A stretch of 64,000 nucleotides of DNA from Actinomycetota bacterium (lineage in GTDB: Bacteria > Actinomycetota > Actinomycetes > Streptosporangiales > Streptosporangiaceae): NCBI GenBank assembly GCA_003168255.1, contig PMSU01000084.1, positions 62,001-126,000 of the forward strand. Reading direction: 5' to 3'. The translations under genes were made by a program, and so were the position numbers. The notes below the pieces were generated by a model. It had not been told where the DNA came from, did not search any database, and was given only the letters and a program-made list of their open reading frames with translations. This document shows positions 39,782 through 49,451 of this stretch, one piece after another (within the stretch, counting starts at the first letter, position 1; each line of letters opens with the position of its first letter).

Positions 39782-40842
39782 GCGGCACCATCATCTGGAC
39801 CGACCAGGTCGATCCGGCAACGGCGAGCGCCGTAGCCGGAGCCAAGATGGGCCGCCTCTCGGAGTTGCTTCAGGCCGGCGTCTGCGTGCCGGCGGGCTTC
39901 TCGGTGACGATTGACGCCTACCGGCAGCACTGCGCGCAGTCCCGCCTCGACGCCGTCATCGACACGGCGCTGGCCGGACTCGGCGACAACCCCGGACCAG
40001 CGCCGATCGAGCAGGCGTCCCGCACCATCCGGGCGGAGTTCGAGCAGCGGCCGATCTCGACCGCCCTCGCCAAGGACATCACTGACGCCTACGACGACCT
40101 GTGCCTGCACTGCGTCGAGGTCAACGTCCCGACGGCCGTGCGCAGCTCAGCCACCGGCGAAGACTCCGATGACGCGTCGTTCGCCGGGATCTTCGACACC
40201 TACCTCGGCGTTTCCGGGCCAGGGCGGATCCTGGACGCCGTCCGTGCCTGCTGGGGCAGCCTGTTCACCGAGCGGGCCCTCGACTACCGGCACCGCCGGG
40301 GCATCAGCCACCACGAGATGCCGATCGCCGTCGGGGTCATCGAGCTGATCCACGCCCGCGCTTCCGGCGTGGCCTTCTCGATTCACCCGGTCACCGGCAA
40401 ATCGGACCGCATCGTGATCGAGGGCAACTGGGGCTGGGGCGAGGCCGTCGTGCAGGGACTGGTCACGCCCGACCACATCGAGATCGGGAAATCCGACGGG
40501 CGAGTCCTCCGCTACGACGTCGCGTCCAAGAAAATCGTCTCTGCCTTCGACTACGCGGCCGGCCGGGTGGTCGAGACCGACATGCCGGCCCGGCTGGTTG
40601 ATCGCCGTGTGCTGGACGACGAACAGACCGCCGCCGTCGCCGAGGCGGTCGCCGCGATCGAAAAGCACTACGGTTTCCCCGTCGACGTCGAATGGGTCCT
40701 GGACCGGCACCGCCGCGCTGGCGAGCCGATCTGCATCGTTCAGGTCCGGCCGGTCACCGCGGTCAAGGTTTCATCACCCCCGCCAGCGCGCTGGAACCCG
40801 GTCAGCGCGGCGACCAAATACGCCTTCCACCGCACGACCTGA
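39778..40842 (+). CDS. Phenylphosphate-synthase-like ATP-grasp subunit (PEP synthase N-terminal family)
   Basis: A 354-residue ATP-grasp domain corresponding to the N-terminal part of PEP synthase. Motifs are AKMGRLSELLQAGVCVPAGFSVT, TAVRSSATGEDSDDASFAGIFDTYLGVSG, SGVAFSIHPVTGKSDRIVIEGNWGWGEAVVQG and DVEWVLDR..EPICIVQVRPV. It has no swivel or PEP domain. GTG 39778 overlaps the previous stop codon by four bases, so the two proteins are made together and should form one phosphotransferase. The pair likely transfers a phosphate from ATP, via His, to a small organic substrate. Confidence 0.87.
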   Translation: MSGTIIWTDQVDPATASAVAGAKMGRLSELLQAGVCVPAGFSVTIDAYRQHCAQSRLDAVIDTALAGLGDNPGPAPIEQASRTIRAEFEQRPISTALAKDITDAYDDLCLHCVEVNVPTAVRSSATGEDSDDASFAGIFDTYLGVSGPGRILDAVRACWGSLFTERALDYRHRRGISHHEMPIAVGVIELIHARASGVAFSIHPVTGKSDRIVIEGNWGWGEAVVQGLVTPDHIEIGKSDGRVLRYDVASKKIVSAFDYAAGRVVETDMPARLVDRRVLDDEQTAAVAEAVAAIEKHYGFPVDVEWVLDRHRRAGEPICIVQVRPVTAVKVSSPPPARWNPVSAATKYAFHRTT

Positions 40843-40967
40843 CCACGTCGCAGTGCCGGCGGGGGCGCGGCGTCGGCCAGTGACGCGCCGTTCGGTTGCG
40901 TATCATCTGGTTGCGCCCGTGGCGTACCCAGTTGTCCGCACCGGGTCGCCAGTGCTTCAGTGGTGCG

Positions 40968-41954
40968 ATGGAAATCTTGCTACTGGGCGGCACGGCATGG
41001 CTTGGCCGCGAGGTGGCAGGCCAGGCGGTACGACGCGGTCACCTGGTGACCTGCCTCGCCCGCGGCGAGAGCGGGAAGGTGGCAGACGGCGCAGTCCTCG
41101 AGACCGCCGACCGGCGTGATGCTACGGCGTATCGTCGGCTGGCAGGCCGCGAGTGGGACGCCGTGATCGAGGTGTCCTGGCAGCCGGGATTCGTCCGGGG
41201 TGCGCTGCGGGCGCTAGGCGGCCAGGCACGGCACTGGACGTACGTCTCCACCGGAAGCGTCTACGCTTCGCACGCCGAGCTGGGTGCCGACGAGTCCGCG
41301 GAGCTGCTGGAGCCGACCGACCAGGACGTGGCCGACCGGGAGCTATACGGCGAGGCGAAGGTCGCGTGCGAGCAAGCGTGTACCGCCGTCGTGGGCGACC
41401 GGCTGCTGATCGCGCGGGCAGGACTTATCGGCGGCCATGGCGATCACAGTGATCGTTCCGGCTACTGGGTCGCCCGGGCCGCTCGTGATCCGGACGGGCC
41501 GATGCTGGTCCCCGACTCACCCGGCATGCCGACTCAGGTCATCGATGTCGGTGACCTGGCGGCCTGGCTGCTCGACTCGGCGGAGGCGGGCACCACCGGC
41601 ACGTACGACACGGTCGGGCCCGTCGTCACCTTCGGCGAGTGGGTCGGCCAGGCGCGCGCGGCGGGCGGCCATACCGGCCCGGTTGTCACTGCCGACCCGG
41701 CCTGGCTGCTGGAGCAGGGGGTGGCCGAGTTCATGGGGCCAGAATCGCTGCCGATGTGGCTGGTCGAGCCGGGCTGGGAGGGATGGTCGGCGCGCAGCGG
41801 CGCGGCAGCCACTGCTGCCGGGCTACGGCACCGGCCGCGGCTGGAACTGCTCACCGACACCCTTGCCTGGGAACGCGAACAGGGCCTGGATCGCATCAGG
41901 AAATCAGGCCTGAGCGCAAAACGCGAGCGCGAGCTACTCGACGCTCTCGCCTGA
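40968..41954 (+). CDS. NAD-dependent epimerase/dehydratase family protein
   Basis: A 328-residue extended-SDR protein. It starts [34 protein letters not shown], the nucleotide loop of the atypical epimerase group (GGTxWLG in place of GxxGxxG), and has the active-site-type [10 protein letters not shown] with Tyr and Lys and the YVSTGSVYA strand. The role may be sugar-nucleotide or secondary-metabolite modification; the substrate is unknown. A TATCAT element at 40901-40906 could be its -10 box. A strong hairpin follows its stop codon. Confidence 0.88.
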   Translation: MEILLLGGTAWLGREVAGQAVRRGHLVTCLARGESGKVADGAVLETADRRDATAYRRLAGREWDAVIEVSWQPGFVRGALRALGGQARHWTYVSTGSVYASHAELGADESAELLEPTDQDVADRELYGEAKVACEQACTAVVGDRLLIARAGLIGGHGDHSDRSGYWVARAARDPDGPMLVPDSPGMPTQVIDVGDLAAWLLDSAEAGTTGTYDTVGPVVTFGEWVGQARAAGGHTGPVVTADPAWLLEQGVAEFMGPESLPMWLVEPGWEGWSARSGAAATAAGLRHRPRLELLTDTLAWEREQGLDRIRKSGLSAKRERELLDALA

Positions 41955-41972
41955 CAGCCGCATTGGACGAGA

Positions 41973-42009
41973 TCAGCCCCTGACCGCGTTCGCGCTGGTC
42001 AGGGGCTGA
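41973..42009. terminator. Bidirectional terminator hairpin
   Basis: TCAGCCCCTGACC (41973-41985) pairs perfectly with GGTCAGGGGCTGA (41997-42009) over an 11-base loop, between the convergent epimerase-like and HtrA genes. Confidence 0.85.
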
Positions 42010-42036
42010 CTCTTGGGTTCGGACCGACGTTGAGGC

Positions 42037-43278
42037 TCAGCCGGCCGGGCCTGCCGACAGGACGATGGTGGCGGTGTGGCTTTGGGCGTCCTGGTCAGTC
42101 CAGGTGATGCTGACCTTGTCGCCAGGACGGTATCCGGTCAGCACCGAACGGATTTGGGACGCTGAGGTGATGCCGTGGCCGCCGAGCGATGTGATCGTGT
42201 CGCCGGCGGTCAGGCCGGCCGCGGCGACAGCCGAGCCCTGCTCGACCCCGGCGATTTCCGCCCCCGTGCTGGCCGGGAACCCCGGCGCGGTGGTGCCCGA
42301 GGAACTGACCTCGATGCCCAGGAAGGCGGTGGAGCCGATGTGGACGGTGGCAGAGGAGGTGCCCGCCTCGATCTGGCCGGCGATAGCGACTGCCTCGTTG
42401 ATCGGGATGGTGAAGGCCTGGGTTGCCGTCGAGCTGAGCTGGTAGGCAGATCCGGTAGACGCCGCGGTGTCGAGTCCGATCACCTGGCCGTAGGTGTTGG
42501 TGAGCGGGCCGCCGGAGTCTCCTGGCTCGATGCCCGCATTGGTCTCGATGAGTCCCTTTAGCTGCTCGGAGGTGCCGGCCGACTCGTCGCTAGCGGTGAT
42601 CGACTGGCCAAGGCCGGTGACCTTGCCGGTCGCGACCGATGGGGTACCGTCCTGGCCGCCGGCGTTGCCGATGGCGATGACCTTGTTGCCGACCCGCACC
42701 TGCGAGGAGTTACCAAGGTCCGCGGTCGTGAGGCCCGATGCCCCCTTCAGTTGCAGCACCGCGATGTCGTCGGTCTCGTTGTAGCCCACCACCCCGGCCG
42801 TGTAGACGTGGCCGTTGCCCACGTCCCTGACCTTGATGGAGGTGGCGCCGTCAATGACGTGGTTGTTGGTGAGCACCTCGCCGGACGACGTGAGCACGAT
42901 CCCGGTGCCGGCCGCGGTGCCGTCCTGGTAGCCGAGGGTGGAGACCACATCGACCACGCCCGGGTCGGTTTTGGCGACGACCTGAGAGGTCGTCAGTACC
43001 GTGGTCGCGGCTGCGGCGTCGGTCAGCGCCCAGGCGGAGCCCGCCCCGGCAGCCAGCGCGACCGCAGCGGTGAGTGCCAGCAGCCGGACGCGGGGACGCC
43101 TTCCCGGGCCGCCTGGATTGCCGGCTGATCCCGACCCTGCTGGCTCGTACGGGCCGTACGGGCCGTACGGGCCTCCGGGACCTCCGGAGCCACCAGGACC
43201 TCCGGGACCTCCGGGACCGGGCCAGGGTGAGTCCGGCTGCGTCTGCGCTGAGCCAGCCGTGACCGGTGAATCGAACAT
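42037..43278 (-). CDS. HtrA/DegP-like membrane-anchored serine protease with PDZ domain
   Basis: A 413-residue protein. A Pro/Gly-rich cytosolic tail with GPYGPYGPY repeats (residues about 15-60) precedes one membrane helix (RLLALTAAVALAAGAGSAWAL). The trypsin-like domain has His in LTNNHVIDG, Asp in NETDDIAVLQL and Ser in EPGDSGGPL, and is followed by a PDZ domain (FLGIEVSSSG..GDTITSLGGHGITS). It acts outside the membrane in protein quality control. ATG 43278 has AGGGAG upstream. This domain order is typical of actinobacterial HtrA-like proteases. Confidence 0.94.
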   Translation of the reverse strand: MFDSPVTAGSAQTQPDSPWPGPGGPGGPGGSGGPGGPYGPYGPYEPAGSGSAGNPGGPGRRPRVRLLALTAAVALAAGAGSAWALTDAAAATTVLTTSQVVAKTDPGVVDVVSTLGYQDGTAAGTGIVLTSSGEVLTNNHVIDGATSIKVRDVGNGHVYTAGVVGYNETDDIAVLQLKGASGLTTADLGNSSQVRVGNKVIAIGNAGGQDGTPSVATGKVTGLGQSITASDESAGTSEQLKGLIETNAGIEPGDSGGPLTNTYGQVIGLDTAASTGSAYQLSSTATQAFTIPINEAVAIAGQIEAGTSSATVHIGSTAFLGIEVSSSGTTAPGFPASTGAEIAGVEQGSAVAAAGLTAGDTITSLGGHGITSASQIRSVLTGYRPGDKVSITWTDQDAQSHTATIVLSAGPAG

Positions 43279-43420
43279 GGCCTGTCTCCCTAAATACGTG
43301 GTCGCCTTGCTTCCTATGACCACCATGCGATCCGCATCTGCAGGCGAACTTAGGAACAGCTGGTGCTTACCAAGCAATTAGATGAGCGATACCTGAAGGC
43401 AACCTCTGAAAGTTGTGAGC

Positions 43421-43454
43421 GCCGGGGAGTAGCGTGCGCCGGGGAGTAGCGTGC
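43421..43454. repeat. 17-bp tandem duplication upstream of pgi
   Basis: GCCGGGGAGTAGCGTGC occurs twice head-to-tail at 43421-43437 and 43438-43454, in the leader region about 90 bases before the pgi start. No function is evident. Confidence 0.9.
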
Positions 43455-43540
43455 ATCGGCGAGCGGACCTGGCCACCGGCCTGGTTGCCAGCCGTGCTGG
43501 GATAGGAACGCCGCAACTGACCGAAGGAGACGACCCGCCC

Positions 43541-45172
43541 GTGACGCCTCTGCGTGAACGCAAGGCCTGGCAGGCGCTCGAGCGCCATCACGCCGAGATC
43601 GCCGATCGCCACCTGCGCGAACTGTTCGCCGCCGATCCCGGCCGCGGCGAGCGGCTGACAGCCGAGGCGGCCGGCATCTACCTCGACTACTCCAAGAACC
43701 GGGTCACCGACGAGACGATGCGGCTGCTGGTGGAACTGGCGCAGGAGTCTGGCGTGCCGCAGCGCCGGGACCAGATGCTGCGCGGCGAGCACATCAACGT
43801 CTCCGAAGACCGGGCCGTGCTGCACGCGGCCCTGCGCCTGCCCGCCAGCGCGTCCCTGATGGTGGACGGCGTGGACGTCGCGGCGGAAGTGCACGAGGTC
43901 CTGCACCGGATGCGCGGCTTCGCGGACCGGGTGCGGTCAGGAGAGTGGACAGGCCATACCGGCAAGCGGATCCGCAACGTGGTCAACGTCGGCATCGGCG
44001 GCTCCGACCTTGGCCCGGTCATGGCCTACGAGGCGCTCCGCCACTACTCCGACCGGAACATGACTTTCCGGTTCGTCTCCAACGTTGACGCCACCGACTT
44101 CGTGGAGGCAACCAGGGATCTGGCGGCCGACGAGACGCTCTTCATCATCTCCTCTAAGACGTTCGGCACGCTCGAGACGCTCACCAACGCCACCTCGGCC
44201 CGCGACTGGGTGATCCGGGAACTCGGCGACGAGGCCGCCGTGGCCAAGCACTTCGTGGCGGTGTCGACAAACGCCAAGCGGGTCGCCGAGTTCGGCATCG
44301 AGGTGGCCAACATGTTCGGGTTCTGGGACTGGGTAGGCGGCCGCTACTCGATGGACTCGGCCATCGGCCTGTCCACCATGGTGGCAATCGGCCCGGACCA
44401 GTTCGCCGACCTGCTGGCCGGATTTCATGCCATGGACGAACATTTCCGAACGGCTCCGCTCGAGACTAACTTGCCGGTACTCATGGGCATGCTGGCCGTC
44501 TGGTACGGCGACTTCTTTGGCGCCGAAACGATCGGTGTCATGCCGTATGACCAGTACCTGAAGCGCTTCCCCGCCTACCTCCAGCAGCTGACCATGGAGT
44601 CCAACGGCAAGCACGTCACCCTCGACGGGAGCCCGGTCGACTACCAGACCGGCGCCGTCTTCTGGGGCGAGCCTGGCACCAACGGGCAGCACAGCTTCTA
44701 CCAGCTCATCCACCAGGGCACGAAGCTGATACCCGTCGACCTGATCGCCTTCGCCAAATCACTCAACCCGCTGCGGGATCACCACGACATCTTGTCGTCG
44801 AACGTCTTCGCCCAGGCTCAGGGCCTGGCCTTCGGCAAGACCGAGGCGGAGGTACGGGCCGAGGGAACCGCCGAGAAGGTGGTGCCGCACCGGGTGATGG
44901 AAGGCAACCGCCCGACCAACGTGCTGCTGGCCGAGATCCTGACGCCCCGGCTGCTCGGCTCCCTGATCGCCCTCTACGAGCACAGCGTCTTCACCCAGGG
45001 CGTCGTCTGGGACATCGACTCCTTTGACCAGTGGGGGGTAGAGCTCGGCAAGGTGCTCGCCAAGCAGATCATCCCCGAGCTGGAGAGCAGCGACGAGCCA
45101 GCGCTGAGCCATGACTCATCCACGAACGCGCTCATCCGCCGCTACCGCGCGCTGAAGGACTCGCAAGGCTAA
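43541..45172 (+). CDS. pgi: Glucose-6-phosphate isomerase
   Basis: A 543-residue enzyme interconverting glucose-6-phosphate and fructose-6-phosphate. Signatures are [39 protein letters not shown], the active-site GxxSxxSxIG-like [18 protein letters not shown], the MESNGKHV strand, [20 protein letters not shown] and the terminal [16 protein letters not shown] 43541 is preceded by AAGGAG at slightly long spacing; the alternative start at 43451 adds 30 unrelated residues. It is monocistronic, with no sign of linkage to its neighbours. A hairpin repeat follows 33 bases after the stop codon. Confidence 0.96.
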   Translation: MTPLRERKAWQALERHHAEIADRHLRELFAADPGRGERLTAEAAGIYLDYSKNRVTDETMRLLVELAQESGVPQRRDQMLRGEHINVSEDRAVLHAALRLPASASLMVDGVDVAAEVHEVLHRMRGFADRVRSGEWTGHTGKRIRNVVNVGIGGSDLGPVMAYEALRHYSDRNMTFRFVSNVDATDFVEATRDLAADETLFIISSKTFGTLETLTNATSARDWVIRELGDEAAVAKHFVAVSTNAKRVAEFGIEVANMFGFWDWVGGRYSMDSAIGLSTMVAIGPDQFADLLAGFHAMDEHFRTAPLETNLPVLMGMLAVWYGDFFGAETIGVMPYDQYLKRFPAYLQQLTMESNGKHVTLDGSPVDYQTGAVFWGEPGTNGQHSFYQLIHQGTKLIPVDLIAFAKSLNPLRDHHDILSSNVFAQAQGLAFGKTEAEVRAEGTAEKVVPHRVMEGNRPTNVLLAEILTPRLLGSLIALYEHSVFTQGVVWDIDSFDQWGVELGKVLAKQIIPELESSDEPALSHDSSTNALIRRYRALKDSQG

Positions 45173-45205
45173 GGGCCCGCAGACGCCTCCTTCCGCCTCC
45201 TTTCC

Positions 45206-45400
45206 AAGATCGATGTGGCGTAGCCCCCCACCGGTGGTAGGCCATGCCACATCGATCTTCGGCGGCGTCACGGAAGACGCGGCTCAGGGGGTCGGTGGTG
45301 CTGGTGTGACGGGAGTAATCCGGCCGGCCGGGTCCGCGGGCACCGCACGATCGTCCGGGACCAGGAAACGACGGTTTACTCCACGACGTGCCCTAAGACG
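45206..45400 (+). repeat. ~194-bp hairpin repeat, copy 1
   Basis: It begins with a perfect 14-bp stem (AAGATCGATGTGGC at 45206 with GCCACATCGATCTT ending 45259) enclosing the palindrome CCACCGGTGG. About 140 bases follow that match the copy at 51204-51397 in inverted orientation. Overall identity by eye is near 88 percent. Translated frames differ mainly by amino-acid-changing substitutions, so it is unlikely to encode protein. Confidence 0.85.
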
Positions 45401-45436
45401 CAGCGGTTCCCGCAGCCCACGCCGCTGATCGCTGCG

Positions 45437-47173
45437 TCAAGACGCCCAGCGGCGGACGGTCTCGATGCGCGCCCGGATCTGGTCCGCGGTGGCCTCCGGC
45501 AGCGGCGGTCCCCCGCAGGCGCGGCGCAGATCCGCGTGAATCATCCCGTGCGCCTGGCCGGTGAGGTGATGCCTGGCCCCGATGAGGCCGTTCAGTTCCT
45601 TGCGCAAGGCGGCGAGCGTCTCGCGGGTCGTCTGCGGCGGAACGGGAGTTTCGCTGCTGGTGCGTTCGGGAGACTTGGAACGCTTCCCAAACTGGTCGGA
45701 CTGCCGTTTGCGCAGCAGTTGCGCGACCTGCTCCGGGGCGAGCAGACCCGGCAGGCCCAGGAAGTCGTCCTCCTCGGCCGATGTGCCGAACTCGCCCCCG
45801 TCGTACAGGGCCCGGTCGAAGTGCGCCGACGCTTCCAGCGGCTTGAAGGCCAGCTCGTCGAACGTGTCCGGGGTATCACGCTGGCGCTGCGCCTCCTCGA
45901 ATTCACGCTCCTCGGCGTCGTCATCGCGACGGCCCAGTATGTGGTCCCGTTCGGCTTCAAGCTCTGCCGCATAGCTGAGCAGGACCGGAATGGAAGGCAG
46001 GAACACCGAGGCGGTCTCGCCACGCCGCCTCGCCCGCACGAACCGGCCCACCGCCTGCGCGAAGTACAGCGCGGTACTCACGCTCGTCGCGTACACGCCG
46101 ACGGCCAGCCGCGGGATGTCCACCCCCTCCGAGACCATCCGAACCGCAACCATCCACCGGTCAGCCGACGCCCCGAACTCGGCGATCTTCTTGCTGGCTG
46201 AGGGATCGTCGGAGAGCACTACCACCGGACGGACTCCGGTAAGGCGGCGCAGCAGCGCCGCATAGGCACGCGCGGACTCGTGATCGCTGGCGATCACCAT
46301 GCCGGCCGCGTCCGGCATGCCCCGGCGAACCTCGGTGAGCCGCCGGTCCGCTGCCTCAAGCACCCGCGCCACCCACTCCCCTTCCGGGTCCAGCGCGGTC
46401 CGCCATGCCTGCGAAAGCTGATCGGGCGTCATCGGGGCACCCAGGGTGCCGGTGACCTCATCCCCGGCCCGGGTCTGCCACCGCATCTCGCCTGAATAGG
46501 CGAGGAAGATCACTGGCCGGACGACGCCGTCGGCGAGGCCCGGGCCATACCCGTAGACGAAGTCGGACGAGCTGCGCTTGGCGCCGTCGGCTTCCTCGAG
46601 ATAGGTAACGAACGGGATCGGGTTGGCGTCGCTGCGGAACGGTGTCCCGGTGAGCCCGATCCTCCGCCTGGCCGGCTCGAACGCTTCCTTGACCGCATCG
46701 CCCCAGGACAGCGCGTCCCCCGCATGGTGGATCTCATCGAAGATCACCAGCGTGCGCTTGTTCTCCGTGCGCTGCCTGTGCAGGGCAGGGTGGGCGGCCA
46801 CCTGCGCATAGGTCACCGCCACCCCGGTGAAGTCGGCTGATGCCCGTCCCTGTCCGTTGCGGTAGGCCGAGTCCAGCGGGATCCCCATGCTGTGTGCCGC
46901 CTGCGACCACTGGTGCTTCAGATGCTCCGTCGGCGTGACCACGGTTATCGCGGCGATCTCACGGCGGGCCAGCAGCTCTGCCGCGAGCGCCAGTGCGTAC
47001 GCCGTCTTACCCGCTCCCGGCGTCGCGACCAGCAGGAAGTCGCGTCGGGGTATACGAAAGTACTCCTGAAAAGCGTGCTTCTGCCAGCTTCGCATGGGCA
47101 GCAGCAAATCCGGCCTAACGAACGTTTCGCGGCGGATGCCGTCATCGTGCGTCGCAGTCCCGATGGCACTCAC
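45437..47173 (-). CDS. DEAD/DEAH-box (SF2) helicase, ResIII-like
   Basis: A 578-residue helicase-like ATPase. Motifs in order: Q-like LPMRSWQKHAFQEYF, Walker A ATPGAGKTAYALALA, Ib-type VVTPTEHLKHQW, Walker B VIFDEIHHAGDA, motif III GLTGTPFRSD and motif VI QAVGRFVRARR. A C-terminal helical region of about 150 residues follows. It resembles the helicase part of type I/III restriction systems, but no nuclease or methylase is nearby, so it is more likely a solitary actinobacterial repair or housekeeping helicase. GTG 47173 is the start; it is divergent from the NUDIX gene. Confidence 0.92.
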   Translation of the reverse strand: MSAIGTATHDDGIRRETFVRPDLLLPMRSWQKHAFQEYFRIPRRDFLLVATPGAGKTAYALALAAELLARREIAAITVVTPTEHLKHQWSQAAHSMGIPLDSAYRNGQGRASADFTGVAVTYAQVAAHPALHRQRTENKRTLVIFDEIHHAGDALSWGDAVKEAFEPARRRIGLTGTPFRSDANPIPFVTYLEEADGAKRSSSDFVYGYGPGLADGVVRPVIFLAYSGEMRWQTRAGDEVTGTLGAPMTPDQLSQAWRTALDPEGEWVARVLEAADRRLTEVRRGMPDAAGMVIASDHESARAYAALLRRLTGVRPVVVLSDDPSASKKIAEFGASADRWMVAVRMVSEGVDIPRLAVGVYATSVSTALYFAQAVGRFVRARRRGETASVFLPSIPVLLSYAAELEAERDHILGRRDDDAEEREFEEAQRQRDTPDTFDELAFKPLEASAHFDRALYDGGEFGTSAEEDDFLGLPGLLAPEQVAQLLRKRQSDQFGKRSKSPERTSSETPVPPQTTRETLAALRKELNGLIGARHHLTGQAHGMIHADLRRACGGPPLPEATADQIRARIETVRRWAS

Positions 47174-47262
47174 AAGGCCGAGAGGCTACCAGCGCTGGTC
47201 GCGGCCGGCGTCGCACCGCAGGTTGGACCGAGCGGCGGCGCCAGCACGATTAGTGTGCAGGC

Positions 47263-47760
47263 ATGGCTGAATCCGACGCGACCGGCATCGCCGGGCTGCT
47301 GGTGCGGCAGGCAGGGCGGGTGATCCTGCTCGACCCCGATGACCGTGTCCTGCTGATGGGCTATAACGGCTCCCCGCCGAACGGCCGCTACTGGACCACG
47401 CCCGGCGGGGGGCTTAACAACGGCGAGGACTACGCCGCCGGGGCCGCCCGCGAGCTGGCCGAAGAGACCGGGTGGACGGATGTCGTGCTGCTCCGGGAGG
47501 TGCACCAGCGGAGCCTGACGCTGAGATTCGGCGGCCGTCTGGTGCCCCAGCATGAGCGTTACTACCTGGCGCGCACTGACCAGCCAAGCCGCCAGCTAGG
47601 CGATGTAGCGGAGATGCATGCCTGCGATGGCATCGCCGCCTGGCGCTGGTGGTCGCTGACGGAACTCGATTCGACCGCAGAGGTGGTCTGGCCGAAAGAG
47701 CTGCCGGATTTGATCAGGAACATACTGCTTGATCGGGACCAGGCCGCGGCGCAGATGTAA
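47263..47760 (+). CDS. NUDIX hydrolase
   Basis: A 165-residue pyrophosphohydrolase. The Nudix box is complete: GGGLNNGEDYAAGAARELAEETGW (G-x5-E-x7-REL-x-EE-x-G-W). It is followed by a strand region with RYYLARTDQPSRQLGD. It probably hydrolyses a nucleoside diphosphate derivative; the substrate is unknown. Divergent from the helicase gene. Confidence 0.94.
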   Translation: MAESDATGIAGLLVRQAGRVILLDPDDRVLLMGYNGSPPNGRYWTTPGGGLNNGEDYAAGAARELAEETGWTDVVLLREVHQRSLTLRFGGRLVPQHERYYLARTDQPSRQLGDVAEMHACDGIAAWRWWSLTELDSTAEVVWPKELPDLIRNILLDRDQAAAQM

Positions 47761-47852
47761 CGCCACTGGCAGCGGCGGAGCTACTCTCCTATACGGTGCG
47801 ATAGCAGCCCGACGGCTGCACAGAACTTGCTGCACAGAACATAAGGATGCGC

Positions 47853-48350
47853 ATGCGCTACGCGATACGGGAGAAGATCGTCTCGATCGGCGACGACTTC
47901 TGGATTACTGACGAGCAGGGCAACAAGGTCTTCCTCGTCGACGGCAAGGCCCTGCGGCTGAGGCAGACCCTTGAGCTCAAGGATGCCTCCGGAGCGGTCG
48001 TCGCGACGGTGCGCAAGAAGCTGATGGCCATGCGCGAGACCATGGAGATCGAGCGCGACGGCGCGGTCGTCGCGACCGTGCACAAGGCGATCTTCTCGCC
48101 ACTGCACCACAGGTCAGACATTGACCTCAGCGACGGCAGCCAGCTTGAGGCGGTCGGCAACATCATCGACAAGGAATTTGAGATCCGCTCTGGCGGGCAG
48201 GTCCTGGCCCGGATTTCCCGCGCGTGGTTCACGCTGCGGGACACCTACGGAGTGGACGTGGCGGCCGGCCAGGACGACGCCCTGCTCCTTTCGGTGGCCG
48301 TGGCGCTGGACCGGATCCAGCACGACGAGGAAGAGCATCGCCAGCGCTGA
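47853..48350 (+). CDS. LURP-one-related (tubby-like fold) protein
   Basis: A 165-residue protein with the LURP-one pattern from its first residue (MRYAIREKIVSIGDDFWITDEQGNKVFLVDGKALRLRQTLELKD). Repeated strands follow (VVATVRKKLMAMRETMEIERDG) and a C-terminal helix with VAVALDRI. ATG 47853 is preferred over ATG 47847 because AAGG is then six bases upstream and the sequence begins as in homologues. The family may bind phospholipids; its bacterial role is unclear. Confidence 0.9.
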   Translation: MRYAIREKIVSIGDDFWITDEQGNKVFLVDGKALRLRQTLELKDASGAVVATVRKKLMAMRETMEIERDGAVVATVHKAIFSPLHHRSDIDLSDGSQLEAVGNIIDKEFEIRSGGQVLARISRAWFTLRDTYGVDVAAGQDDALLLSVAVALDRIQHDEEEHRQR

Positions 48351-48417
48351 CGATCCGGTCATGCTGCGTGGCGGAAATCTCGTCGACGCCACGACATCGC
48401 TTAGGCGGGCTCGCACC

Positions 48418-48537
48418 ATGGCCAGCGCACTCATCGAGTCCTTCCTGCGCGACGGGTTCGTCAAGCTCCCTGCCGCCGTGCCCGACGATGTCGTGGCGGC
48501 CTGCGCACTGGGGGGCCAGCTACCCTGCGTGATTTGA
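48418..48537 (+). pseudogene. Remnant of a phytanoyl-CoA dioxygenase-type gene
   Basis: The 39-residue frame MASALIESFLRDGFVKLPAAVPDDVVAACA.. looks like the extreme N-terminus of a phytanoyl-CoA-dioxygenase-like protein (helix, then DGFVxLxxAVPxxxV). It then diverges and stops. No later part of that family, including the HxD iron motif, is found downstream in any frame, so it appears to be a truncated relic. Confidence 0.55.
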
Positions 48538-48976
48538 CTGAAAACACAGAGTGTCCGGCGATCTTCTCTTCGCGGGATGCCGCGGATGTCCGGTCATCAG
48601 TCGTGCAGGCTGGGAAGATGTCTCGACTAGTCCGTCGAGCTTGCGCGACGACGGGTGCTGCTCGGCTGAAGAGACGTTTCCTGCCTGCCCTGGCCGGCGG
48701 GTGCGGCTCACTGCGGGAGGGCCATAACGGTCGCTCTTGATCGATGGAACCTTGCTGTTCCTGCGAACAGCAGATCGGCATCGATCTCTGGCGGAGCGAC
48801 GCCGAGAGGGATGCCTGGGGCAGGCGGGGCAGATGGTGACTGCTGGGCGCGCATGACGGGACGCGCAGAGGCCAGGGCCAGGGCGGTGCCGACAATTAGG
48901 CAGGCGATGGTCAGCCCGGTGCCGGCCGGCTCGGTGGCCGGCTGGCAGCAGAGAAGGCAGCAGAAACGGAGGAAAG
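48538..48976. other. Intergenic region, no feature recognised
   Basis: About 440 bases between the dioxygenase relic and the next gene. It contains only short chance frames; no repeat, hairpin or RNA gene is evident. Together with the relic this may be decayed DNA. Confidence 0.5.
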
Positions 48977-49384
48977 ATGACGCAAAGCTTTGAAGAGGAG
49001 ACAGCTCTAGCCGGGACGGAAACGGAACCCGATCTAGCCGGGACGGAAACGGTACCCGAGGGCATGACGGCTGAGTTCTCGTCCTTGACGACTCCCTACT
49101 GCTGGGTCATCACCGAGGATCTCGTCGCAGGTTATGACGGCGCTGTACCGAGCGCTGTCGGCAAGTACGGCCCGCCCGAAGCGGGGCTCGCTGACCTGCA
49201 CGAGGCGCTGTGCGCTGGGAAATGGTTCCGGCTCGCCAGCGAGGGCGGTGAAGTGCACGCGGTGGGCCGCATCTATGACCCCAGCGGAGACAACGACCGC
49301 GCTCCCCTGGACGAGGTCGGCTTGGAGACCTGGAAAGCCACCACGATCGAGTACCGGCAGGGCGGCCAGTGGGAAGATGCCTGA
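48977..49384 (+). CDS. Small acidic hypothetical protein
   Basis: A 135-residue protein of no family I recognise. The N-terminus contains a repeated AGTETEPDLAGTETVPEG segment (a short duplication), then a compact domain (PYCWVITEDLVAGYDGAVPSAVGKYGPPEAGL, EWxx-type end WKATTIEYRQGGQWEDA). The start ATG 48977 is supported by an excellent ribosome site (GGAGGAAAG). Strong translation signals and typical third-base G+C suggest a real gene. Confidence 0.78.
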   Translation: MTQSFEEETALAGTETEPDLAGTETVPEGMTAEFSSLTTPYCWVITEDLVAGYDGAVPSAVGKYGPPEAGLADLHEALCAGKWFRLASEGGEVHAVGRIYDPSGDNDRAPLDEVGLETWKATTIEYRQGGQWEDA

Positions 49385-49451
49385 TGAAGGAATAGGCGCA
49401 GGACACGGCCACCTCCGGCCGAGCCGGCCGACGCCGGAGTATGGTGCGCGT

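Noticed and set aside
43130-43230. Gly/Pro-rich repeats in the HtrA gene as a collagen-like or mobile repeat
   Set aside because: Short low-complexity cytosolic tails of this kind are normal in actinobacterial HtrA-like proteases.
45213-45428. Pair of similar small proteins encoded at 45213-45428 (plus) and 51137-51391 (minus)
   Set aside because: They arise from the inverted hairpin repeat; differences between copies are mostly amino-acid-changing and there is no ribosome site.
45437-47173. Restriction-modification or phage-defence island around the ResIII-like helicase
   Set aside because: No methylase, nuclease or other defence gene is adjacent; neighbours are NUDIX and LURP-one genes.
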